Assembly (NCBI GenBank): GCA_021904315.1
Contig: CM038915.1
Coordinates: forward strand, 15,376,001 to 15,440,000
Direction: 5' to 3'
DNA: 64,000 bases
Source: Sphagnum magellanicum
Taxonomy: Eukaryota; Streptophyta; Sphagnopsida; Sphagnales; Sphagnaceae
Shown: piece after piece, positions 21,569 to 32,600 of the stretch
How the letters are laid out: every line of letters begins with the position of its first letter
Position numbering within the stretch: the stretch's first letter is position 1
Made by a program: the position numbers and the translations under genes
Notes under the pieces: model-generated
The model's input: the letters and a program-made list of their open reading frames with translations, nothing else
The model's database searches: none
What the model was told of the DNA's origin: nothing

Positions 21569-22094
21569 TTATTAAATTGATAAACCTCCACCCTCATTGC
21601 CATATATATCCTATAATTTAAACTTTGAAAATTCATTGTTTTTTTTAAATTCCAAATATTACGATTTCACTTGCATTAACTTTTACTTTCATTATTTATA
21701 CCTATGATTTATACATTGTAAATAAATAAATGAGAAAATTAAATAAATTATCCTTTTTAAACACTTACAATGACAAAGAATGTAATATATATTTAAAATC
21801 ATTTATGTACATGAGAAATAATTTTATAAATGTGAAAAATGATCATTTTTAATGTACAAATAAATGGAAACTGTGAATTAATTTTCAAAAAAACATCCAA
21901 AATCATTTAAAGATAAATTTAAATTTAAAAGATGCCTTAAATTATATTTTTATGATCATTTTAAAATTTTAAATTTATGATTTTTAATATAAAATTTTAT
22001 ATTTAATTTCATTTTGAAATTATTTTTTAAAAAATGTATGTGAAAAAGAGGTGAAAATAATGGTAAAAAAGGTGGAGGTTTATCAATTTAATAA
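21569..22094. mobile_element. 526 bp element with perfect 24 bp inverted ends
   Basis: Bases 21569-21592 and 22071-22094 are exact reverse complements over 24 bp, with the core GATAAACCTCCACC. The interior is very AT-rich (TTTAAATTTAAAA words) with no coding capacity. No external target duplication is clear because the palindrome runs through TTAA. It fits a MITE or a small non-autonomous DNA transposon. Confidence 0.7.
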
Positions 22095-24117
22095 TATATA
22101 TTTTAAAATTATGAAATGTACACTAATACTTAAATCAATATTTTAATTTTAATTTAATGGTCATTTAATTTCACTACTAAAATATTAATAATTCTACTTT
22201 TTATTTTTATTTTTTGAATTAACACTATATAAGCTTGGATTAATCCTTGAAGCATTTTTCCCAAGTCATGGGTTTTAGTCAAGAAGTTGGTCATCGTAGT
22301 ATGGATTTTTTTACTATTATCTTAATTTCGTTTATTGTAAAAACTATTCATCTCTTCAAACTATGACACAAAAGAAAGAACGGAAAACTCAAGCGAATGC
22401 AAAACACTAACAAAACGACAAATTTGGACAGTGTATGTGGAAGGTATATTATATCAATGAATTTCCTTACTAGCAATTGGGAGGGATATTATGCTTACTC
22501 AAGGGTGGGAAGGAAATTATGCCTATTTATAGTTGTAAGAAACCTCCCACTATTGAGTAGGCATAAAAACCATCCTATTCATGCTAGTGTTTTCTGGTGA
22601 AAATTTGCCAAAATTTTCTAAAAGATCAAGGCCAGCCACTTGTAAGCTTAGATTTCAGGGTGAAATTTTGTTCCTTTCTCGCCTAAAAACATCATTACAC
22701 CCTAAAAGTTGATTTAAAAACCTCATTGCATTGTAAAAAATTTCGCATGTCCTATGACAAAGAAACACCAACATGTCGCCAAAGTATGTTTTCAACAAAC
22801 CTTAATTCGCCTATTTACCTATTTTAGCCATTTGATCATTGCCACCTTTTTCATTTGCATCCAAACCATTTGCCAAACCCTTTTCTTCCCTCACAAAAAC
22901 CTTCACCATTATTTCTCTCATTTGTAGGAGTGTTTCACCAACTCCAATGTATAGTAAAACTTAGAAGTTAAAAATTTTAAACAAAGGTTGGAGCTCAAAG
23001 TTAAACCTTGTTTGTGATTGTGTGAGATTTTCTTAGCACATTTGCTTTCAATGTTGAATTTTTTGAGTCCTAGACTTGTGTCGTACCAAAGCAACGAACT
23101 TTAGACATTAAAGTTTGCGAGATGCAATGAATTATGATAGTGTTTGACTATTGAACAATGTTATATTGGGAATGTTGTGGGTGCAAAGTACAATCAATCA
23201 TGGTCTATGGATGATGGATTTGGATGCTACATCTGGCAAACTACAATGGAAGTTAAAACTTGGGAACCGGGATTTGAAAGGTGGAGTTGTGGATAGACTA
23301 TAACTTGGAGGATGGAGCTCCAAATCATATCAAAATTCAAATCTGATTGTTGATGTTGTAACTTGTGACTCATCATTGATGATTGATCATGAGTCATGAC
23401 TTGTCATTTATGGCTATAAATTTTCTATGTACATCCTAAACTCATAGTGCACATTGCAAAGGTTTTTCAATCAACCCTGTCTTGAATCTTGACTCTCCAA
23501 CTTCAGCCTTTCAAGTTGGTGAATTCCCCTTCATCATTCTAATTTTTGGAATTTGGATGTGATGTAAAGGTCTTGCAAGTTGCAACCTACTATAGGGTGC
23601 ATATAGTGTTTTTTTCTTTAGTTCTATGGGTTTGAAATGTTGGCAGGTGTTGGTCAGTTGTGGCAAATGTTGGTGGTAGTTTGAAGATAACTTTGATTGT
23701 TTTTGGTTTGTGTGTTTAAAGTGCAAATTTCAAAATTTTGCATTGTGTAGTGTGTTGTGGTTGTGGTGGTGGGCCACTAGGCATTCGGTTGTGAATTTTT
23801 GCAATGCGACTTTGTGTGAAAATATTACCACTTAAACCACCCCCCTTTTCAAGTTCAAATACTTTACAACTCATGAAACCCTAGCAATGGTGTTCCACTA
23901 GTTGCATCTAACTTGGCTTCTAGTAGCAATCAAGTTCAATTTGTGCATGACCTTGCCACCTTGAAAGGTAAATAGTCTACCATTAAAATACCTTTGATTT
24001 TTTTACATGGTCTAGATTTGTTTACAGAATCTCCTAATGTTGATTCAATATAAGAGGTGGTGGAAATTTTGGAAGAAAACTTGTCACCACTAGAAGTTAA
24101 CAAAACCCGAACTTATG
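22095..24117. other. AT-rich intergenic DNA, nothing recognised
   Basis: No domain was seen in the short open frames at 22397-22600 and 23511-23726. Bases 23330-23410 contain clustered TGATTGATCATGAG-like words. Confidence 0.4.
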
Positions 24118-26394
24118 AGTCAAAATGGAAGTTTCAAGTTTCTTGGGCAACCAAGCTACCTTGGGCTAAGTTGTAGGTGGGGTTTGAGGGTCTTACGCCC
24201 ATTGTGAAGTGCAAAATTTGCTCAGAAGTTGAGCATAAAGACAAAATTTTAATTACAAAATGGTATTCATGAACTAGAAACATGCTAGTCGGAGGAAAGG
24301 TGATAAACCTATGAAAGGGGTGAAGAAAGGGGAATGGTATACTAACAATGATTGTAAACACAACATAAATCAAGTTGTTTATGCTTCTAAAGGGAGAGAA
24401 TCTATTTTACAAGTGACTAATGGGTTGCTTGGTGAGAAGCATAAAAAATTGGTTCAATTTGCTACAATGTTTCACACATTGAAACATGACATGCTTATGT
24501 TTGAATATGAAGTTCAAAAAGACTTGTTTGATTTTTTGAATCTTGAAAAGAGCCCTAAAATGCATTGGACAAACAATTCTGGTAGGGTTATGGTTCAACA
24601 TATGCATGGTATTATTTTGGAAGCAACACAATTTGCTATTGGAGCAACCCAATATGTGTCATTTATTTGTGATGAGGCAAGTACAATTGAAAACCAAAGT
24701 TGGTTGTTAATTCATGTTTATATGGTTCAAAATTGGTTGAAACTACTAATTTTTTTGTGCCTAGAATGTGTAGTGCCTAAATCAAATGCTAATAATCTTA
24801 CCCTAATCCTTATGCAAGCTTTGGTGCATCAAGGAGGTCTCATAGAAAATTGATTGGTAGTAGGTTTATGACATTTGGAGTTGATGGGGTTTTTGTTTTT
24901 CAAGGCACTAAATTAGGTGTTACTTAACAAATTTTTGATGGTTGGGCTCCACATTTTATGGGGGTTCACTATGTGGCTCATAGAACCAAACTGGGAATTC
25001 AGATTATGTCACATTTGCAAATGGTTAATAGATTTGAGGGTTTGCTTCAAAACTTGTACAACTACTTTTCTAAGAGCCTTAAAAGGCATTTCGAATTTTC
25101 AAAACTTGTAGAGTTAATGGAACCCAAGGGGGCCAAGATTTTAAAAAATCTAAAAACACATTGAATTTCTACGTTGTCCCCTATCTGGCATGTTATGGTA
25201 GAGTATAGAACTTTGTTGATGAAGATGGCACTTAATGTTCCTACTAATAACAAGGCAAAGGCAAACTTTGACTTTCTTTGTGATGTGCAGATTTTGTTGG
25301 GGCTTATTGCCATTCTCCCATTGTTGTAATCGGTCTACAATCTTATTAAATTCAACAGTTGCATTTTTTTTGTGACTTTATGGCTACAACAAAAGTATGC
25401 CAAGGGGAAATCTATGAGTTGTACACAAATTTGAACACAAGGCTCAAGTTTGATGCATTTGAAGGTTATAAGGCTCTACTGGTTATTAAACATGATTCCA
25501 TAATCATGCATCGGATGACATATTTGAATATAGGCATAGAGCATTTGGCATTCGATGTGAACTAGCAACACATTTGGGCTATTCATTTGAATTTGCAAAT
25601 TGATGAAGTGTCTTATGTCACAAGGGACGTTTATGTTATAGTCATCACAAAAGTGGAGGTAAAATGTAAACGTAAAATAATTGCCTCTTTTTATTTCAAG
25701 TTTGTCTTAATTTTGTCCATTGAATATTCTAGATTTTGGAGTATGTTTTATTGCATTATCATGAATTAAATTAGATTTGGAAATTAGTTGTGGGCATTGG
25801 GGGTTGTAAAGGTTGTTGATTGTTTTATTACAAAATTACAAGGGAAATTTCCTATTCATGGCATCATGGATAGTCTAGATGTGGTATACCCATAACATTG
25901 GTTGTAATTTGATGTAGAAGAAAGTTTTCAAAAACACTTGGATGTGATCAAGGTAATTTTTTGCCATTCGAAGAAGCTAGGTAGCAATGATATTTGGGTG
26001 CCTTAGGTTCTATTCACCATTCCTTGACTTTCAACAATCTCTATTCAAGTTAGCCATGAAATCAAATGCATGCACTACCATGGCTAAATCATTTGATGTG
26101 AATCCTTTGACATTTCTCTAATGCACTCTTTTAGCATTTAAAGTGCTTACTTGTTCTTTTCTAAAGTATTTCAAGTTGGCTGAAATTGCAATGGTGCAAG
26201 TGCTTGGTAATGTAAAAGATGAGTGGTGCTTCAACTATTTGGCATTTTGCAAATCTAAATTGTTCAACCGATTCACTATTAATCAAGATTTAGTGGTTAG
26301 AATGTTTTCCCAAAAGTTGTATACTCTACATAATTTTATGTATGTTTTTTCATACAATGAATGGCAAGCAAAATGCCCTTGCTATGGTGTGTGA
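24118..26394 (+). pseudogene. hAT-type (DUF4371/ZMYM-like) transposase pseudogene
   Basis: Conceptual translation across frames gives the blocks of plant hAT-related 'zinc finger MYM/DUF4371' proteins in order: SWATKLPWAKL and KCKICSEVE (zinc-finger head, about 24140-24230), FICDEASTIENQSW (24658-24702), FGVDGVFVFQGTKLGV (24870-24920), HYVAHRTKLGIQIMSHLQ (24967-25020), YFSKSLKRHFEF (25065-25100), EHLAFDVN then QHIWAIHLNL (25540-25600), and near the end FNYLAFCKSKLFNRF (26233-26277) and RMFSQKLYTLHNF. Several stops and frameshifts interrupt it, for example a TGA after ENQ..GGLIEN at 24851 and a stop inside VN/QHIW at 25563. No terminal repeats were found. It is an old, dead copy. Family assignment rests on motif memory, not a search. 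Confidence 0.75.
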
Positions 26395-26884
26395 GTTTAG
26401 ATTTAAGGCTATGGAATCTTTGGAGTTTAGACTTTCTGGATAGTTTTTGATTTTTTGGGTACATGAAGTGATGATCCCAAATGGATACCACTTCTTATTC
26501 AACCTTCCATTTCCAAGTTCTTTTATTCAAACTTGAAAATTGAAAGTGATTTTGTATTGAACTAATTTATTTGTTTTTGTAAGCAAGCCACTTGTGCTAC
26601 AATGGGCAATTTAAGGGTTCAATTTCCTCACAAGTTATTACTAATTAGAGTCTAATTCTCTTTGATTTAGTAGAAGGTATCCTAGATTTCTCCTTGTGAG
26701 AATTGGCAATAGCCAAATCTCATACAACAATCTGATACTTATAGCCAAAAAATCCATTACAAAAAAAATTCATAGCCTGTTGGGCTCCAATTCATTCCAA
26801 CTATTGGCCAATTGAGCAATAGAAGGGCTAAAACAATAGCCAAATGTCAAATTTTTCCAAAACAAAATAAAACATTGATTCATA

Positions 26885-27260
26885 CACCTTGTGATCTTGG
26901 TAGGTTTGGTTCAAGATAAATTTTGTCAAATGCTTTCCAATAGGTAAAGCCCATGGGTGGGGAACATCCCCAAAATGTGGGTCCAAACTTGGCTATTGCC
27001 TCATCCTAGGCCCCTCCTTATTTTGAGAATGCCCCCACCCTAGGGCTTTACCCTAAACATAAGGTCCATCCAGTGCTTAGGGAGTAGGCATAATATCCCT
27101 TCCCCACCTACTCCACCTGATCATGATCTACATGTGTATAGGTTCATGATAACCTTGGTGTAATGCTTTCCAATGGGTGAAACTCAGGGGCTGAATTCAA
27201 CTACCACCTTGTCCTTGGCCACTTATTTTTCAAATGCGCCCACCATAGGCTTTACCACAC
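26885..27260 (+). repeat. Diverged tandem duplication of a dispersed family
   Basis: Two adjacent units share the order TGATCTTGGTAGG or TGATCTACATGTG, ATGCTTTCCAATRGGT, a GGCC(A/C) word, TGCSCCCACC and GGCTTTACC (about 26895-27052 and 27120-27255). The first unit is also related to 12330-12430. Confidence 0.55.
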
Positions 27261-28056
27261 ACACACATGTCATCCAAATGAATCCCACACAATGGTGCTA
27301 CCATCAAAGATCCAATATGTCTCTGAAATGTGAGACAAGTTTGTGAAGTATTTTCTATCAAAATTGTAATTTTCTATCAAAGATTTTTCTCTTTAGAAAT
27401 TTGACAAGTGTTCTTTATTATGACTAGTTTTAAATGATTCAATGGATTGGGGTTTTTCTCTTGCATAATATGATCTAAAAAATCTAGCAAATTTACCCCA
27501 AAAAATTAGAAAAATTAGTCCAATTTGCACTGGACAAAAAAAAAATCCATTTTCCCCCAAATTTTTTATTTAAAAAGGAAAAAAATTGTCGGGACAAAAA
27601 CACTGACCATGATATTTTTCCTGTTTTTACCAAGATTATTGCAATTAGGTTGATCAATTATTTTGTAGCAAGGGAGGCTGCTGGTTGCAAGATTGCCTTA
27701 AAGTGTCAATCTTGTTAGAAAATAGAGTAGTAGTACATATGGGGTGGCGACACGCATATCTCGAATTAGAGAACATGCCCATGCATGTATTTGATTTTGT
27801 TAATAACCCCCTGGTTCTGGTATTTTGAAATTTTGAAATCAAATAACCATTGATTCCAGTTTTTTAAAATAAAAATTCAGAATTAAAGGACCTCTGGTTC
27901 TGGCTGTTTCAAAAACTCAAAAAAACCTATGGTTTTCATGAAAGAACCAGTAAAAAATATGGCAGTTCTTTCATTGATTTTTAAAAAAATAAAATAAATG
28001 TGGTTATATATCAGGACTGGTTCTCTGATTTTTGAAAACAATGGTATGAGATCAAA
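27261..28056. other. Intergenic DNA, nothing recognised
   Basis: GGTTCTGGT and GAACCAGT words recur between 27800 and 28030 and again near 35810-36060, which hints at a further low-level repeat. No coding region was seen. Confidence 0.4.
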
Positions 28057-28397
28057 TATCGGTGTACCTTTTCAGGTTCGGCATCTCACTGCTAAATAAT
28101 TATTTTATTTTGAAAAAATTAATTCGACATCAGAAAAAAATTATTTTGAATTTTCGGCAAAACTTCATTTAAATTAAAAAATATTCAACAACTGCCTGAA
28201 ATCACTTAAAGTACATGGAATAATATACATACTAAATCCCTAAAACTATCCTATAACATCTTCTTGAATCCTACGAAATTTTGGCATCAATAAATAATAG
28301 TTTTTTAAAAAAATTCAGCAGGAAGGGACCTTAATTTTTTTTAATTTCAACATTTTCAAATATAATATAATTTTTGCCGAACCTGAAAAGGTAGTAC
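28057..28397. mobile_element. About 340 bp inverted-repeat element
   Basis: TATCGGTGTACCTTTTCAGG (continuing TTCGGCA) on the left is matched, inverted, on the right at about 28374-28397, where the reverse complement reads TATCGTACTACCTTTTCAGG and continues TTCGGCA. The interior is AT-rich and non-coding. No target-site duplication was identified, so the ends are approximate. Confidence 0.55.
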
Positions 28398-28745
28398 GAT
28401 AACCACCCTGAAAGCTGGCAGGTGTTTCAAGGTGCCCATTTCTAATACCTGCAAAACAGTGGTAGATACACAACAGACACCACCTATCCTCATTGTTTGG
28501 TTTGTCCAGGGTACTACACTAAAGCACTCAGAAACACAAATTTTCAACTCAAATTTGGTTGATTTCTTTCGCAACCAATAATCCTCAAAGCTGTTTACAG
28601 TACTTTTTTTGGGGTATTTGAATAAAATTTTCCTGCCTCTACATCAAGTAACAGCAACCAAATGTTGTCAAACTAGTGCTGGGCAGTACCATTTAGAACC
28701 CTGGTATATGGACTGATATTACTCCTAGTATCAAAGAATTGACGT

Positions 28746-28905
28746 GCCTGGTATGGCCTAAGGTAATACCAGCCTCGTACCAGTACCTACGTGGTAACGA
28801 CTTGAGGTAATACCAGCCTCGTACCAGTACCTGCTTGGTATGGACATGAGGTAATATCAGCCTCATACCAGTACCTACTTGGTAACGACTTGAGGTAATA
28901 CCCAC
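28746..28905 (+). repeat. 44 bp minisatellite, three full units
   Basis: Units start at 28760, 28804 and 28848, each beginning (A/G)AGGTAATA(C/T)CAGCCTC and containing ACCAGTACCT and TTGGTA. A partial unit starts at 28892, and part of a unit precedes 28760. The second unit differs most from the others at its 3' end. Confidence 0.9.
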
Positions 28906-30790
28906 TATTAGGGTTGTAACAATCTCAATGCCAGATATATGCCAATGTTGTATGCTTCTTCCTTTGGGTGGGTGAGAACTGATGGTTTTGATCCCAGTTC
29001 TTAGGTACTCGAACTGTTGGTTCAAAATCTTGAAAAATTAATTAAGAACTAGCCCTGGACCAGCCTCAAAACCAAACCTAGAACTAGACTTGGAACTGGA
29101 ACCTAAACTGGTTTTATCTAGGGTCCAGAGTTATTTATTTATTTATTTATTTTCCCAGCTGGGGTAAGAAATGTTGTCAATGTGAGAAACAATTTAGGTA
29201 TGCTTTTTTTTAATAATAAAATTAGGAGTAGCATTAAGAATGTAGTTGTTATTTTTAGAACATGGCTCAAGCATGCAAGTTTTCTTTTTCTTTTGGTTTA
29301 GGCATGTAGGTGATATAGGTTGTCAATTTTTATTGTTTGCGAAGGGCTAATCACTAAAAGAAAATCAGTTTTGGGCTATCTGTAGGTAGGTAAAATCATA
29401 TCTAGTTTGGAATTGGACTTGCCTAGGATTTTTTTTGAAGAACTGAGAACTAAGAATCCTAAAATGTGAAGAAATGGGTCTAAAATCAAACCAAAGGTTC
29501 TAACAAACTAAAAACAATTCCTTGAACTATAATGAGGTTTTTTCATCTTAAAAATAGGGTTGGAATTGTTTTCACAAGTGGCATCGTGAACTTCACCATC
29601 CTCCAAAAGGGTCCCATTTTTTTCCACATGTGCGACACCAATCGCTATAAACAAACAAAATCTTCACACATTAGATAATGAAATACTAACAATAACTCAA
29701 GTGTGATTCTTATAGTGGACCAACCATTTGAAATGACATATATGTGAACCTAAATTAGTTTCAATTGTCATTGGTTGCCTAGAAGGCATGAATTTCGGCC
29801 CTAGTCCTGAACAATTGGTCACGATTTGGTTGCCATTTGATGGCCGAGATGTTAAAAGAACAACAAGTTATTGTATGGCAACCAAAATAAGTTTGATAGC
29901 CATCTTAAACCCTAAACCAACTTCAAGGCAATCGAAATTGATTTCCATCACCATTAGGTAGCTAGAATGTCCTCAACTCATTCTAGCCATCCAATAGCGA
30001 CCAAAATTGGAAAAAAGTGTTTGGTCCTTGTAACAATTTGCATTATCCTTGTGTTTTAAGCGCAACCAACCATGTCAAGTAATCAAGATGAGAGCATGAA
30101 AGCAAACCAAACCAAACATCACACTTAATGACAATCATAGTTAGGACAATAACACCATCATTACATGGGAATACAAAAAAATAAAATGTCATGTATTTCA
30201 CAAGTTGGAAAGAGGAAAAATATGATGTGGATGTCATTTGATTACCAAAGGATTTAAGGAGATCCCATTGACCTTATATGTTAATAATGAACAAATCATG
30301 GAAGGGGAGCAAGTGTTTGTAGCCTAGGATTACAAGGGTGTGGATGTCAAATATTTGTCATGTGTGTTTGAAAAAGTATATGTTTTGGATGTTATCAACA
30401 TGCCAAAAGATTTATCATACAAGGACATCCCCATAGAAATTCATGTTTATCACACATGACTATTTCAACACAATACAACCATAGATAAGAATAATGTCCA
30501 TGATGGAAGTACATAATTTTGTTAAGAATGCAAAAATTCACATTTTTGTAAATAAAAGGATAGTGGTATTCCCCCACAAGTTGATATAAAAAGTTGTACA
30601 TGTTATCCATGAATGTTTTTTCAATTTTTTTTGCTTGAACCTCTAGACATTATTGTGGATGATTTTCACATATTTAAGCCATTTATTAGATTTTGAGAAA
30701 TGATCCCCCTCTCCCCTTTCAAAAAAAGGAAGAAAAAGAAGAAGGGGAAAATAAATAAATAAATAAATAAAAGGCCTCCATTTCAACCAA
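28906..30790. other. AT-rich DNA with scattered gCCATTGG words, no gene
   Basis: Words such as GTCATTGGTTGCC and CCATTTGATGGCC between 29760 and 30010 look like outlying, eroded members of the 31 bp repeat at 30800. The short reverse frames at 30043-30237 and 30395-30610 show no domain. Confidence 0.4.
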
Positions 30791-30799
30791 AGTCGAATA

Positions 30800-31110
30800 T
30801 TTCAATTTCATTGCCATTGGATGTTTATGGTGACATTTTTGTCGCCATTGGACGGCTATGGTGACATTTTAATCATCATTGGATGGTTCTGGTGACATTT
30901 CAATCACCATTAAACAATTGTGGTATCATTTTAGTTGCCAACCTTTTCCATTTTCAATTGACATTAAATGACTGCAACCAATTTGGTCAACACTAGATGG
31001 CCATGATAGTTTTCAATTGCTAGTTGTCCAAACTTGGCAACTAAATAAACATGTTTTAATTTGATGGTGACTAAATGAACATTTGGTCATCCTATGGTAA
31101 CCAAATTGGC
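30800..31110 (+). repeat. 31 bp minisatellite (GCCATTGGATGG type)
   Basis: The core is three exactly spaced units starting GGTGACATTT at 30829, 30860 and 30891, each carrying a variant of CRCCATTGGA. Eroded units continue to about 31110. The same family fills 41000-42200. Confidence 0.8.
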
Positions 31111-31756
31111 TTGAGATTATATGAAGTTCAAAAAATGGATCTTCATTTCATTTTTCTATTGTTGCTTTCCTTTTGGGTTTTATGTCTTTAATTGCACATT
31201 TACAACTATTGCTTAGAACTTCAAGTGATTTGAAGAGGCTAAAACCTTGGATATGTGAGGGGTTTTATTTGCCTTTTCACAAAAATATGGAATATTTTAA
31301 TCCTTGACCTTTCGAAGTTCTAGTTGTTCATCACAATCAATGCTTGGAAAGTTTGGTTTTTTGGGCATCCTAAATTAAAGTGATGTCATCCAACCAACCT
31401 TTAGGGGGACAATTTGACCCTAAACCTCTAAACCTTTTATTACAGACGTTGAATGATCCACATGGAAGATTTCTTAATGTGCCATCACAAACCATGCAAA
31501 AACAAGAGCATTAAAAATGTTTATGGGTGAGAGCACTTTATCAACCAATTCTTAAAAGTGATAGAAGCTTGTAGTGAATGACCTTAAACGGATTGCCATG
31601 TGACAATTTTAGGAAATTGTCTTGGACTTTTTCAAATAACATAAATCCTGAATGAATCATGAATGTAACACACCATAATGGGATTTTGCACAATGATTTG
31701 GTAAAGGACAACATCATCTTGTTTTCACTTAATAAACCAGATATTGTGTGCAATTG

Positions 31757-32600
31757 GTGTCGCAACCCCACTTTGAGGGAGTTGTGAGGTCACCACTCAC
31801 ACTCCCAAAAATGGTCCTTCGAGATTCCTGAAAATTCAGAGCGTGATTGCAGGGATCAAAACACCTCGCATTGGGGCGTTCTTGGTACCGTTGGAAAGGT
31901 CTTAAAGTGTAGATGTCCAAAATGGCCTCGCATGAGCCATTTGGACATCTGCAGCACAAGTTATGGTCGAAAGAAGGGCCGGGAGTCAAAATGGCAGTTT
32001 GACTCCCGACCACTAAAAGTCGGGAATCGACCCGATTCCCGTGCATGCAGGTGAAGTGCAACACATCGTTGGAAAGCTCTTGACGAGAGATACAACTTTG
32101 GTTTAGACCTCGTCCCGATCCGAGTTTGGGGCAAGGAGTTATGAACGTCCAAAGTTTCGGGAGTCCAAACCAAGACAGTTTCGGGACTCCACTTTGGGAA
32201 TCCCAGGAAAAAGAGCCATTTGGATGCAAGTCCCGTGGAGAGCTATAGATAATACTATATGGGGGAAGGTGGTGGCTTCCCCCGAGTCCGGGCCGTGGTG
32301 GGTCAAGTGAATCCAAGTTAGCCCGTGGCTTGTCCTAACACCAAAAAGGTGTAGAATGAGTTCTAACCCATTTGTGGGTTGGATTTGGATGCAAGACCGT
32401 GTAATTGAGTAAGCTTGTCCCTCTTCATAGTCTATCCCGGAGCTTTCAGCATGCCCCTCTTACCTCCCCTTTAATGTTGGAAGCTGGGAGCGTGCCCTGA
32501 GTCCCAGAAATTCCGCAACTTGAATGAGTTAGCCCAACTTGGGGCTAACTTGGGACTTGGGAGCGCGTCAATTGGGGTGAAGTTGAATGCATGCAAGAGG
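31757..32600 (+). mobile_element. LTR-like repeat, younger copy
   Basis: This block is richer in GC and CpG than its surroundings and begins near TGTCGCAACCCC, a typical plant LTR-style start. About 500 bp of it (about 31990-32580) recur at 53395-53890 in the same orientation (shared: CGACCA, AAAAGTCGGGAATCG, GGTGGTGGCTTCCCCC, CATAGT, AGCATGCCC). I see no primer-binding site after it and no gag-pol genes, so a solo LTR is the simplest reading. The open frames on the reverse strand at 31729-32316 are probably incidental. The 3' boundary is approximate. Confidence 0.5.

Noticed and set aside
28746-28905. Direct repeats considered as a CRISPR-like array
   Set aside because: The 44 bp units are contiguous with no unique spacers, and the DNA is a plant nuclear sequence.
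31729-32316. A 195-codon open frame on the reverse strand
   Set aside because: It falls within the LTR-like repeat, whose second copy at 53.4 kb does not preserve the frame. Low A/T content there favours chance openness.
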